Shown here: positions 24,255 through 35,906 of the stretch, piece by piece
Layout: every line of letters begins with the position of its first letter
Numbering within the stretch: position 1 is the first letter of the stretch
Program-made: the position numbers and the translations under genes
Source: Polytrichum commune
Lineage: Eukaryota > Streptophyta > Polytrichopsida > Polytrichales > Polytrichaceae
Direction of reading: 5' to 3'
Length of the DNA: 64,000 nt
Assembly (NCBI GenBank): GCA_950295325.1
Contig: OX485804.1
Span: 5,520,001-5,584,000, forward strand
The notes under the pieces: generated by a model
Databases searched by the model: none
What the model was told of the DNA's origin: nothing
What the model saw: the letters and a program-made list of their open reading frames with translations, nothing else

Positions 24255-24582
24255 TCAGGATGGCTTGCGGACGCACTGCACAAAAACCAAGACAAGCCAC
24301 ATTAGCATCCACCACCAACGTACCAATTCGCAACCAACACCAAACAGGTTCAGGGAGCATTCCAATCATGTAGATTCATGTCCATCACCACGATCCAATT
24401 CAAAGGTAGTGCTAACACGAAAATAAGAAACGAAACAGTGAACAACGACTTACGTTTGAGTACGCAGCAGTGCGGAACTTCTCGCTGCCACCGTGTGGGC
24501 GAACGTCCTCAATCACGTATCCCAGAGGACTCTCGTACTGAATAGAGCTCTTCTTCGACTTCTTACCTCCTTTCGTCTCCAT
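24255..24582 (-). CDS. Conserved small uORF of AdoMetDC, split by an intron
   Basis: This is the polyamine-responsive upstream ORF in the leader of plant AdoMetDC mRNAs. Exon 1 is 24582-24454 (43 codons), starting METKGGKK and containing SPLGYVIEDVRPHGG. It ends at a donor reading AAC|GTAAGT. A 178-bp intron (24453-24276) ends in TTTTTGTGCAG. Exon 2 (24275-24255) reads CVRKPS and stop, the canonical family ending, so the product is 49 residues. Both exons are in phase 0. In known plants the peptide stalls ribosomes when spermidine/spermine are high and represses the main frame; that the same happens here is inferred from conservation. The unspliced reading runs on to an unrelated tail and should not be annotated. 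Confidence 0.95.
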
Positions 24583-24590
24583 TATAACAT
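24582..24590 (-). promoter_or_regulatory. Tiny uORF overlapping the small uORF start
   Basis: The leader reads ATGTTATAATGG: a two-codon frame (Met-Leu-stop) whose stop shares one A with the start of the conserved small uORF. This overlapping tiny/small pair is the known plant AdoMetDC arrangement, in which translation of the tiny frame lowers initiation at the small uORF when polyamines are low. The overlap is seen directly; the function is taken from the family. Confidence 0.9.
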
Positions 24591-24599
24591 GCAGATACT

Positions 24600-24743
24600 C
24601 TGCACATGTAGCAGACAACACAAACAACGTCAACATATACCCGTCACCACTCCTCACGTACCAAACCAAACAAAATCTCTATCATCCAATCGCCAGAATT
24701 TGTAAAACCTCTTAAATCTCCAGACTCACAAATCCTAACCTAC
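24600..24743 (-). other. Probable leader intron of the AdoMetDC gene
   Basis: An acceptor (CTACATGTGCAG) lies 9 nt upstream of the tiny uORF start, and a good donor (TTGCAG|GTAGGT) begins at 24743. A second possible donor (TTT|GTAAGT) begins at 24836. Known plant AdoMetDC leaders often carry an intron here. Which donor is used cannot be settled from sequence; a cDNA read would decide. Confidence 0.55.
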
Positions 24744-25222
24744 CTGCAACACACTGAACAAACAGAAAGGAAACAAAAACAAAGCGTCGTCTCTCCAATT
24801 CACAAAACCGGTTGGGGAAAGTGATCCGACACTTACAAATACTTCGTCGTTTTGACGGCGGGGGGTGAGCCCCTGTAAGAGTGGACGACCGCAGAAGACC
24901 AAACCCTCGCTACAGACTTGCGGGGGTTAGGGACTGGCAAGAAGCGATGGAGATTGCGCAACACTTAAAACGGCAATCCGGGAGGAGAAAAGCAGGCAGA
25001 GCGGCAACGAATTGATAAGGTTGGGAGAGAAAGAGCGGCTGGCGATAAGAGCGAGGCCGGAGCGGAAACTGAGGGAGTAGGCAAGAGTAGGGTTAGCAAC
25101 AACCCAAAGTAAAAAAGGCTGCGAGACAGGAGTGCGAGCGAAGGCAGAGAGAGGGAGAGCGCGACAGCCGAAAGGGAAGGCGGAGGCATTAACAAGGTTT
25201 CGGAGGAGAAGGCGCGGCAGGC

Positions 25223-25230
25223 TACTTATA
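25223..25230 (-). promoter_or_regulatory. TATA box of the AdoMetDC gene
   Basis: On the minus strand the sequence reads CCTAGTATAAGTAGCC in a GC-rich surround. It is followed, in the direction of transcription, by about 350 nt of pyrimidine-rich leader typical of highly expressed plant genes. A start near 25195-25200 would fit. An ATG at 25189-25187 would become an additional uORF only if transcription starts upstream of it. Confidence 0.55.
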
Positions 25231-25399
25231 CTAGGCGGGCACGCGCCTCTGAGGGACGCAACGGGCTGACGCCAGGTGGCGGCACTCTGCGGCGAAGAAT
25301 GGGTGGTGGCCAATCGTTGCCGTCCTTGGTGGGCCCCCAGAATGCCGTGGCGGTTAATGAGTCCTACCACAAACCCTTTATCTTTACTTCACTTACCAC

Positions 25400-25470
25400 C
25401 GGCTGCCCTGCTGCCCTAGCCCTGCCCTACCGCTGCCCTAACCCTGCCCTGCCGCTGCCCCTGCCCCATT
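25400..25470. repeat. CTGCCCT-rich minisatellite
   Basis: Short GC-rich units such as CTGCCCTAGCCCTGCCCTAC repeat imperfectly upstream of the AdoMetDC promoter. They stand out against the AT-rich surround. Confidence 0.6.
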
Positions 25471-26000
25471 CTTCCTTCTTTCTGGAGGTATTGAAAAGAA
25501 ATTGAGCGGCCCTGCCCGTGACCATACCCGCCAGGGGTGATGTGGCCGGGTGGATGCCACGGGCGCAGGTTTGCACGGTATGGAAGCTCCCTATGCTGGG
25601 TCCCACCACAGCACCATTTACCCGAGGTAAAACCGAAGTCAACTATATTATGCCCCACGGGCAGGTCGGATAAGGCGTAATTAAAATGATTTTACTTCTT
25701 TTTTTTTGGATTTTGGGGACATTTCAAGTAAAATTGTAATTTCTCAAGTGATTGTATGAGAATTTCTTCCCAATAAATTTACATGTATCAAACACTACGT
25801 GGCATTTAAATACATGCAAAATACTCCTTGACGTCGCTATCAAATTGCCCTCAATTTTTTTTTATTACAAACCACCAATGCACATGCTCATCACAAGATT
25901 CCGGTAACTTCAAGTATTGCATATAAAACATGTGGGTCATTCAAAGTACATAAAAATACCCAATAATAATATATAATTGCAAAAATATTACTTACCTAAT

Positions 26001-26148
26001 CATAACATTATTTAAATCCATGACAATGTTCCGTGGGATTGACAATATTTCACAGAATATTCTTCATATTCGGACTGAGTGTGAAGAATCTTCCATGGAA
26101 TATTGTCAATCCCACGGAACATTGTTATGGATCTGAATAATGTTATGA
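26001..26148. mobile_element. Near-perfect fold-back MITE (TCATAACATTATT ends)
   Basis: Almost the whole 148 bp is one inverted repeat. The left arm starts TCATAACATTATTTAAATCC and contains TTCCGTGGGATTGACAATAT; the right arm is the complement, ending ATAATGTTATGA. A relative lies at 32040-32177. The transcript would form a long hairpin. Confidence 0.85.
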
Positions 26149-29100
26149 CTTGAGCATACAATAAATTGAAACAGAATTTCTACATTGTTAAGTTGTTTTA
26201 TTTTGCAATTAGTAAGAGAGACGCCAAATTAGATCGGGGAGCCAATTTGTGGGTGCATGTTTATATATAACCCTTTTACATTGGTGAGATTAGTGGACAT
26301 GATTTGGTAACTTGATTGTTGGGCATGTGGATGTCTAGGGGGGGGGATGTTGCCACAGGGTGGTTGTGGAAGCTTGATGTGCTTGGAAATAGACGTGGGA
26401 CTCAAACACTCTGGATGTCATGCTCTTTGGATTGGGCCCCACCACTCTTACCTAAGGTGAAATTGAGGTCAATTATGTTGAAAACTATAATATGTTCGTA
26501 AATCGGTTCCGACTCTTAAATTAGCACCACAAACCTATGGTGGAAGGTGTTTTACCAAACATTCTTTACGTTGGTGAGAATGAAGGACTTCATTGGTGGG
26601 TTGATTGAAAATTTTAAAGGTCGTATTCATTCTTGCCCCATGTGATGTGACCGAGTGGGCCACGGGGGTGGAGATTTCCATAGTGGGTGTGGAAGCATGA
26701 TGAGTGTCAAAGGATTACGAAAATACATGTGCATTAAGCTTGGATTGTTTTATTATTGAAAAAGATATATGATTTAAAGAAGTTTTCATTTTTTGAAGTA
26801 TTTGGAGGTGTTGTTTTAGACATGCAATGTATTCTCATCCATCACTACAAGCATGCAACACTACGTCTCCATTCAATCCTCTTAGGCACCCAATCTCTCT
26901 TAGTTTAAATTTACTTTTTAAGAATTGGTGATTTTCTTGTCTTGCCCATGGGTTTGAGGATCATGCAAAATAATACAACCTTCAAATTGCAACCCCCCTC
27001 CTTGGCACTAAAAATAGCTTACTTCAATCCATTTTCCTCCACTCGAGTTCAATTTAGTCCACTCATATATTAAACTCTAGACTTTTCACCAAAAAAATTG
27101 TACAATTTTTAGTATATGATGTGTCTATAATTGGTAAGACAATCAATGTGCGTGTCGGATTCTCAATGGTTTCATGAGAATATCAACATAGTCCTAGAGT
27201 CCTTAAGATACATGGTGTGTCATCACAAAAACAAAATAAAACAAGCCCCTTCCTCAATGCATAGGTATATAAACTTCGATTTCCACTTGGACCTTGTACT
27301 ATACAAAAGTTAATGTAAACCCACTTAAGTCGGTACACTTGATTTTGCGTATCAAATTTGACATTCCCAACTTTATCTTGGAGCATGGGCCTAATTTTTG
27401 GAACCCATCCATTGTTTGCCCCGAAGCCAAGGACTGCAAACATGTGTCCAATAGGTGTCCGCTCAGGCTCGAAGCTACCCAACAGTCGGACATGGCTACC
27501 AAAAAGAAGATCCCACATATGCATCTTATTGGACTCCGTAAAGAAGTTTTGTGCGCTAAGCGTACAACTTTTATAAGAATTGTGAAAACAACTCATCTAA
27601 TTACCCCACAAAACAAAATAAATCATCAAAGCTCACTTGGGATCGTATATGACCCCAAATGCACTTAAGGGCCTAAAGTGAGACCCAAGGGTATTATTCC
27701 TTATCCACCTACGACCTAGGGTGTTAAATGATTTTGTGTTTTCCACAGTCCATTACTAGGGATTTGCGTCATGCCTATGTCCTATGTCCTATGTCCTATC
27801 ATTATGACCTTGCTACCTAGTGGGCACATGCATAAGTACCAATAGTTGGTCAAAGAGTTGTACTTAGATTGGTGGGAATTGAGTGTTGAAATCATCATGA
27901 GAGCATCAAGAGAGTACTTACCTCTCATGATCAAATTTGATCTCCTATCACTGCAAGCAACATGTGAACTCATCATTTATCTGGAGCACCAATCACCCTA
28001 TATACAATAAAATTAGGTCTTGCCAACAAGCCATGAGCTTTCATAAGATCAACCATAAAGTCGAAATCGCAAATGCCGAAGTGACGAAATATGATCAAGT
28101 TTGGCATTGAAAGCACAAATGCTCAACTTTGAAGTCAAGTGTCCTTAGACCCCCTATTTTTTTAACAAGTTTTGTCCTCGTACTCCTAGTGCACTTTTGA
28201 TTGACAATTCTAGAAATCTTACTCTTGTAGGATTTACTTGAGTTTCACTTTAAGCATCTTTAGAGCTTTGCGCTTTCATAGAAGCGAACACAAAGTGGGA
28301 ACCACAAATGGCTCAAGTGACGAGGATCAAGTTTGGCATCAAAATCACAAATGCTCAAGTTCAAAGTCGAGTGTTCTTAAACTTTTTTGTACGCAATTTG
28401 TTCATGTAATCCTAGTGCACTTTTACTTTATGATTTTATTGATCATACTTATGGAAGAATTCTTTGAGTTTCTCTTTGTGCATCACACAAATTAGTAATT
28501 GTGCATACTTTATCAGTTAATCTTGAATCCACACTCTTTTTTGGGTCCTACAAGGATAACAACATCTAAATTTGTTTCTTCCCATACTTGTAAGGGCGGA
28601 AAAATAGCATAAGGTGGATGGAAAGTGATGGCTCCGTTCCTTTCTTCCTCCCATCCCCTTTTGTTTCACTTCTAAAAATCTAGCCTAGGCCACTCTACAA
28701 GACCTTTGATACAATTACAACCAATGGTGCCATTTGAAAGTGGTTGTGACTAGGATGCTCTACTTTTCGGCCATTGTTGCCTCACTTTCCCATATTTTGT
28801 TTTTATCGAGTCAAGGGGAAGGTAAGCAAAAAGAGTGTACCGTTGCCTAAGAAGGACTCGAGGTAAAGGGACAATGTGAATGAGAAGTTGGGTGGAAGTT
28901 GGGCGGTAAGGTAGATGAGCATCTCAAGACGTGGTTTCATTCACTCACCCATTTGTACATGACGACATATAAATTAAATACTACTTATAACAAAATTTCA
29001 TCACTCTTTCCTTCACCCCCCGCCCCCCATTTTCCACCACCCACAAGTCCCATGAATCTCAAGCGATTGCCTTCTTGTAAATGCTAAATGCACTAGTGCC

Positions 29101-29584
29101 ACGTTGCTAGCACAAGCGGTAGCATTAAAACAAAGTCTTTATTTAGACAATAGAAAAGAGAGGAGGATGCATGAGGCACAAGTAAACCAAACTTGACCAC
29201 GAAGGTATTGTTATTTATTATTAGTAATTGGTATTGGAAACACCAAAAGATGTGAAAAAAAATTACTAGTTACCAATAGTCATAGCACCAAAATATATAC
29301 TTAGTTATGACTCTTGGTTAGCCCTTGTACCAAAGTGTGGGAGGGATTAAAGAGCATATTAAAATCTTTAAAACTTGAAAAGTTCAGAACACCTTAAGCA
29401 AAGCTTCGAGGGGAAGAGAGACAAAACAACTTCTTTGTTGATCGAACATGTCTAAAAAAGGTTTCACATGGCACTTTTGCAATATGACATTGTGATTAAA
29501 TACATATTAAGTAGCTTGTTCCATTTAAGAATGCTAGAGATCAAAAATTGCTATAGAATTTATTTTGGGGGGTCGGTAGGGGGA
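26149..29584. other. Gene-free stretch
   Basis: The longest open frames (137 residues minus and 124 plus, both around 27183-27668) overlap each other and show no domain. Positions about 28040-28150 and 28255-28390 are related to each other, a diverged direct repeat (CAAGTTTGGCAT and AGCACAAATGCTCAA blocks). Confidence 0.4.
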
Positions 29585-29769
29585 CATAACATTATTCAGT
29601 TGAGTATGTGCATTGGGTGGGGCCGGGAATAAGTCATATTCAAAATTATACTATGTTTATTCTCACAACGAAGCACTACCCTGGCATATACAAGTTGAAA
29701 AAACTCGGGTGAAATAGTGTACTAATATTATCAAAACGGAATGGATGATAACAACCGAATAATGTTATG
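29585..29769. mobile_element. MITE with CATAACATTATTCAG ends, copy 1
   Basis: The left end CATAACATTATTCAGTTG pairs with the right end CAACCGAATAATGTTATG. The interior block ACTATGTTTATTCTCA is shared with 56411-56587. The terminal ten bases match those of the fold-back MITE at 26001. Confidence 0.75.
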
Positions 29770-32039
29770 GAGTGTATCTGGGGATTTTGGTATAAATGTT
29801 GGGCATCATAAAAAGAAACTTCCTTCAACTTGCCATTCTCATTATTTTTCCTTTTCCTTTTTAATGTTTTGCACAAGAATCCACCCAACCATAGCTCAAA
29901 GGTTGAGGCATTTAGGAAGGAAAACAAATCCAATAATTATGTCATCATTGCACGAATTCTCATTTGAAAACTTCAAAGAAGTAAGGTACGTGGGCCTTAT
30001 TTTGTCACATTTCTTCATGAAATTTTGAATTTGAGTGTGAATGGATAGCTACTCATATGAATCTATAACAAAATTAGAATGTTAATCTAACTTATTGTCT
30101 CATATAGACATAAGTCAACGCTCAACACTATTCATGTTGTACGCACTTGTGCAACCATTCTATTTTAAAGGCACCAAACATCCATTCTATTTCACTCTAA
30201 ATGATTGTACATTCTTGCAGAAAGTGACCACAACATAAAATAGGCGTTTATCAATTGCAATATCCTAAACATTTTGTGTGATACATATGTGTGACAAATT
30301 CATGTTCAAACCCATGACCCATGTTTGAATATACATAGACTATTATATCGATTGGCCTCGTTTTATAACTCGTTGCGATAGGTGGTGTTCGATAACATTT
30401 TTCAATCTTATTAACCAAGTGTTGTCCCAATATTTGTCGGGGGGCGATCGTACAAAGAGTGTACCGTACGATAGTAGTTTGACACCTTTAAATAAAGATT
30501 AATGTCATTGAGCATCTTGACTTTCAAGTCTTATCCGAATCACACGGTGTTGGATACTTACGAGTCAATTGCATTTGGCTACTGTATACATTTACTAATC
30601 GGTAGAAGTCTACTTTGCATTTTTTTCATCATGCATATATATATAAGCCCGTAAGATTTGAATTCTAAGTCTCCGGAGCTACTTCTATAGTCTCAACTAG
30701 GCACTCTAGAAAAAGAGATGTAGATGATCGGTGTTATTTCTATAGTCTTGATGTACCCCCAAAAAAGGTTATCGTTAACATTCCAAACAAAAATGGTCCT
30801 AATTGGCAAAATTAATGCATAGTTGCATTGAAGGTTTTGAATGTGGTGCCCCTTGGCCGGCAAGGCGAAGAGGAACAAACGGAGAGAATTTAGCATCCCA
30901 ACACTTCCAAATGGGTTCAAAATACTTTAAGATATACACTAGAAAGGATGTTTAGTGTTTGATTATATTTAATGGTGTTACCACACACCCTACCCTGATC
31001 AACACTAATTCTTCAATTCTTTGACAATTAGTGTTAGACATAAATGTGCTGCTACCTTCTCTACTACCACCTCCCTTCATGTGAAGCACAAATTTCACTG
31101 GACTTTTGATTTTTTCACATCCTTACTAACACTAAATTCAAACATATAACTTCCACATATTACCATAGTTGATACTTAGTGTTTGAGTTTACATTCAATG
31201 TTACTTACTTTCATAGGGTCGTTGACACTTAGTGCATGCGTTCGTATTTAGTGTATCAAACATAGAATATTTTTTTACAATATTGAGGGGTAATGCTAAA
31301 AAAAAATTAGGTTTTTACTATAGGTTGGTTCATGATTCATCCCAATTTGAGTTTGCTGGACTATTTCAAGGTTTTTGATCCAATTTTATGGATTAATTTA
31401 ATTTCAAATAATAATATGCGGGTTTTATTATAGTAATCAACATTTTCACCCTCACCTTCCCCCATTTTGTCCTTCCCTTAGTGGGTGGTATGAACATTCA
31501 CCCCTTCCAAACAAGGTACTTTCACCCTCGTAATGTCAAATAATCCCGTGGTTGTTATGTGGTTGTCAATGTTAATTTCACCATGCCTATCATGATTGAC
31601 TACCTCCACACAATTCCTTGGTAAATTTCCAAGTTCCGACGAGTGATTGATTGTTGCACCTATAATTTGCTATAAATATGGTCGTATTAGTGTGTGTTAC
31701 CATTTGGAGTTACATGTTATTATAACTCTTTATCAAGATTATCATTCTTTTTTATGTAAATAAGACAATCAAATAGCATGCACATCAAAGAACATGAAAT
31801 AACTTACATGATTAAGAAATGATGTTCTCATCAAAACATCTTAGCAACACGTAACTCCAAATGCTCACCACACTAAATAAGACTATATAGTGTAGGTAGA
31901 CTTGACGACTTGCAAATTTTCTAAATTTTATGATTTTGGAAGAACAAAGGATTCATGTACGAAGGGTTATACTAAACATGCTCATTGAAAAAAAGAAAAA
32001 AGGAGGGGGTTATCTCAATAACTAAAATGATCACAACAA
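29770..32039. other. Gene-free stretch
   Basis: A 22-bp remnant, CACTAAATAAGACTATATAGTG, lies at 31871-31892 and looks like the two ends of the TA-flanked MITE family with almost nothing between. No gene is supported. Confidence 0.4.
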
Positions 32040-32177
32040 CATAACAATATTCAAATCCTTAATAGTGTTTTGCGAGGTTGACAATATTCCACAAAGTATT
32101 CATGTATAATACAATGAATATTCCATGGAATATTACCAACCCCACAAAACATTGTTATGAATCTTGATAATGTTATG
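32040..32177. mobile_element. Fold-back MITE related to 26001-26148
   Basis: The arms contain AACAATATTCAAATCC and GGTTGACAATATTCCAC on the left, with partners GGAATATTACCAACCCCAC and GATAATGTTATG on the right. It is more diverged than the copy at 26001. Confidence 0.7.
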
Positions 32178-33685
32178 AGTTAGCGTGAGTTATTGTTTAT
32201 TGTTACACAAATAAACACATTTGAACCCGATTTAAGGGCTAATATGGACTAAGATATAAATAACCGGACTAAACCATGTCTCTCTATGTTTTCCCCCTCC
32301 CCGTAGTAGGTGTTGCAAAGCAATACCCAAACTTTACCATATTCTTGATACCAACACAAAAATCTCCGGACTTGGATTTTTCATCATCCCCGAGGCCGAA
32401 CTTGCTTGCTCCCAATTAGTTAGTAGAGCATGTGCCTATCATTGAGGGCCAAGGCTAAACGCCCACCTTGTTGAGCCACCGTTTTTATTTTTATTTTTAT
32501 TTTTATTTTTTAAATGGTTGGAATTTGAGTGGGATTTGTGGAGGGCTAGTTGGAGCTCTCACCTTTAAGTATATGAAACGGGCACCCATTTTCGTGCCGT
32601 CAAGTTTGAAGTTGAGATGTTGCCGAAGTTTTCAAGCAACTTCCTTCACGTCAATCATCTAGTCGGTCTTTTTTTGGGGGGAGCTGCATGTGGTCATCTT
32701 TTTGAAATGCCGAATGACTTCCACCAAGTTCCCCATGGATTCCCTACATTTCAACATAGGTTTATACATAAGTATGAATGAAAGATGCTTGAAGTGTAAC
32801 TTGTTTAATGAACGCTACTTCCAAAAAGAGTTTTACTTGGGAAGTTGGGCTTGGAATCGAGAAATCGTGTGGAGTCGAGCTCCCTCGCTAGCTCGCATCC
32901 TCGGTGCTTGTGATATCGCTTCGTTACGATGACACACGCGCACACCAACGCTAATAAACATGCCATTTCCCCTATGGAAGGTCATTGGGCATTTCTAAAT
33001 ATGCGCATTTACATAGACTAGTCCCGCACTCATTGGGTGCGGTGAGTTCCATACTCACTCATTGGCTCCTCATCATTGAGCCAATACAAAGAGTGGTAAA
33101 TATAGGCGATGTGAGTCACTTCCGATCATATATTCCGAGCGGAGCTCGTACCTCCAAAACTCGACTCACTTACATGTGATCATGATCCTCATCCTTTTTC
33201 TATCTTGGGAGGCAAACGTCGGGGCTTCCAAGTGTAAAATGTGTGATGCAACACGTGTGTTGAGCTCCTCACAATAAGTAATATCCCATCCCTTTGTGTT
33301 TGAGGTAAGTCTAGAGATTGCCGAAGGAAGAGTGAAATCATAGGCGACGGAAGTTTCTTTGACATTAAGTAGGTGCCCATCATTTGTGGATTTGTTTGTG
33401 GATGAGTATCAATGCACAAATGGTGCCAAGTTCCATATTACATGGGTTTGCACACATTTCGAGTGATTGGGAGTTGAGAACCCAAGTTGAATGGCGCCTA
33501 CTTACCATCCAATGTCTTTGATCTTAAGAAAATGAAAAGAGGGGAAAGAAAAAAGAAAACCCCAAACTAGAATATATTTTTCCGGAGTTGTATGAGTGTT
33601 CTCTTGATCACCTTCTTCGGAAGTAGGTGTAACAAAAGTATGGGAGAGTATGACCCCTCAACATAACATTAAGGTCGAGTTAATC
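32178..33685. other. Gene-free stretch
   Basis: A TTTTTA microsatellite lies at about 32484-32511. Frames of 60-80 residues in 32468-33419 have no recognisable motif. Confidence 0.35.
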
Positions 33686-34080
33686 ATGGTCGACCAAGTT
33701 CATTTAACTATTCACTAGGGTACATGTAATGTTGACATGAATGAGATCTATGTTTTTTAGGTGAACATGAGTTGAGGTTTATGTGGCGTTGGCTTGTGAC
33801 TGGTAACCTTCATAAGAGTTTTGACAATGGCCATAGCATGAAATTCGCATTTAAATGACCAGTTATGGGTTAACCAATAGATTGATTGTGTGTTCTAGTA
33901 AAGTCTACCACTTCAAAATTTGTAACAATTTTCAGATTCACAAGGGGAAAAAAAAAATGTATTCTCTTCGAATTTTGTTTCTCTTTGCAAGAAAAAACAA
34001 TCACCAATTTATACTCCTCCTAAACATATGCAAACTTTCTTATTTTATCGGGTAAAGTTGCCTCGACCTTACTAAAGTAG
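33686..34080. repeat. Dispersed repeat pair, copy 1
   Basis: About 390 bp in the same order and orientation as 45848-46226. Shared blocks include GTCGACCAAGTTCAT, TTCTCTTTGCAAGAAAAA and TACTCCTCCTAAACA. Edges and class are unknown. Confidence 0.7.
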
Positions 34081-34830
34081 CTACATGATGGTCTCTTTCG
34101 AAAGAAAGAGGTTGCGATTAAGATGCTTTAATAGTTGACAATTGTTTGTCAAAAAGTTCACAGTACACAACCCAAATGTTTCCCATAAATGAGGATTCTC
34201 TAGGTTAAATGAGACTTATGCTCGTGTGATACCCAATCTCATGAAACACGACCAAGGAGTTGTGTAAAGTTACAAAATCTCAAACCGAATATATAATATA
34301 TATAAAACTCATGTTGCAATTCGCATCGAGGGATCTAAAAAGAGAGTAAATATGGGTCCGCGTTATAAACTCTATTTGGGCGTATACACAAAATGATCTA
34401 AAACCACTCTAAGTTTTAACTTGTTTTGTTTTTAGCCCCCATTTTCCATGGTCACGTTCAATAGCGCAGGGTGCCATTAAATTCATGTGTTCCCTTGCTA
34501 TGGAGTTAGTGTTAGCCCACCCCCAAGTGTTCTTTCATATTTATAAGAAGGTAGTGAAGGTTGTGAACCAATTGTAATGGGTAGACATGATATGTCACTA
34601 ATGTTGGGCTCCACATAATGAGCTTGATTTCAAGACCATACTACCCAATCACTTTTTGGTCATATTTTAAACCCATGTATTTAAGAGTAAATTTGAACTC
34701 TCATAGTGTGATATTACGTAAAATCTCACTTGATACTCTCGGGATCCAGAACATAGAGTATATTTATTTGATTGAAAAAAGAAGGAGGCCAATACATTTG
34801 GATTTGTGATCTATGAAAATCAAGTGAACC

Positions 34831-35027
34831 CGGTCCGAGATGACCTTAAGCTACCGGATGATGGTGGAGAGATACCCAAATCTCAAGGAAGAGGTTGGCG
34901 GTTCAAATCCCGGCTGTGAAATCTCCTCTCTACTTGATGGAAAACTTGCCAGGTGGTCAACTGCCTCCTATGCTTTGGCGTTGGCCTGTCGGCCTTCTCT
35001 CTCAAAAAAATAAAAAAAATAAAAAAG
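34831..35027 (+). mobile_element. tRNA-derived SINE with target duplication
   Basis: A pol III B-box, GGTTCAAATCC, lies at 34900-34910, about 70 bp from the 5' end. The 3' end is an A-rich tail (AAAAAAATAAAAAAAATAAA). The flanks repeat GTGAACC (34824-34830 and 35028-35034), a short target duplication. An A-box is weak. A fragment of the same body (CTCTCTACTTGATGGAAAA) lies at 55688-55724. Confidence 0.8.
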
Positions 35028-35045
35028 GTGAACCTCATGGTGTTT

Positions 35046-35082
<37 letters not shown>
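35046..35082. repeat. (TAA)n microsatellite
   Basis: About 12 TAA units are seen directly, just past the SINE target site. Confidence 0.95.
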
Positions 35083-35408
35083 GGGCTACATAGGTTAACC
35101 TGTAGTGATGATTAGTGAATGAAAAAACTATTATTTGTGCATGTAGTGGGCAATTCTGGACAATAATTGAATACTTTTGATGTTATTTTACAAATTCAGC
35201 AGTACAACTTGGTAACTCAAATCTCAATTCAAACACAGTCAACCACATGATACTTGTTGGGTGTGTATGCGCTATGTAACCAATGAATGTCTTATTATAA
35301 TATACATTATTTAGGTTCATTAAGGGTCACTTCACACACGAGCCAAGAGCCGTGACCATAAAATTGTGAGAGCCCAAAAGAAAGTGTCCAAAGGCCGTCC
35401 CAACACAC

Positions 35409-35906
35409 CAGAGCCCAACATTTTCCTTTCTAATTGCACCCATACCCAGACCATGCCCATCAGCAACGACCTATGCCCACCCATGCCCACCCATAGCATG
35501 ACATGTGCGCACCCATGCCCATCCATGCTAGTCAAATTGCGCCCATGTATTCAAAAATTATGTAATGTGTATTGTGTAATTGTGTAATTGTGCCCCACCC
35601 ATGCCCACCCATGCCCACCCATGTATTCAAAAATTATGTAATGTGTATTGTGTAATTGTGTAATGTGCATTGTGTAATTGTGTAATGTGCATTGTGTAAT
35701 TGTGTAATGTGCATTGTGTAATTGTGTAATGTGCATTGTGTAATTGTGTAATGTGCATTGTGTAATTGTGTAATGTGCATTGTGTAATTGTGTAATTGTG
35801 TAATTGTGCCCCACCCATGCCCACCCATGAACAATAATATTGCACCCATGCCCACCCAAAACCCATGGGCATGGGCATGGGTATGGGCACCCAATGTAGG
35901 GCTCTG
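35409..35906. mobile_element. hAT-like element nested in the Harbinger MITE
   Basis: The ends are CAGAGCCCAACATT and, at right, AATGTAGGGCTCTG, inverted with one mismatch. The flanks repeat CAACACAC (35401-35408 and 35907-35914), a perfect 8-bp target duplication. GCCCATGCCC-type motifs lie at both subterminal ends in opposite orientation. No transposase is present; the interior is satellite-like. Confidence 0.9.
35545..35808. repeat. 22-bp minisatellite inside the hAT-like element
   Basis: About six copies of a 22-bp unit (TGTGTAATTGTG, TAATGTGCAT) lie between 35650 and 35790. A larger duplication (CCCATGTATTCAAAAATTAT) appears at about 35542 and 35617. Open frames of about 100 residues on the minus strand arise only from this repetition. 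Confidence 0.9.

Noticed and set aside
24412-24669. 85-residue minus-strand frame over the AdoMetDC leader
   Set aside because: It reads upstream of the real uORF start and through its intron; the spliced 49-residue form fits the family exactly.
24927-25370. 147-residue minus-strand frame at the AdoMetDC promoter
   Set aside because: Leu/Ser-rich translation of a pyrimidine-rich leader, overlapping the TATA box; no domain.
27183-27668. Overlapping frames of 137 and 124 residues on opposite strands
   Set aside because: No motif, no splice partners; likely chance openness.
35640-35800. Possible CRISPR-like repeat array
   Set aside because: Head-to-tail 22-bp units without unique spacers, in plant DNA.
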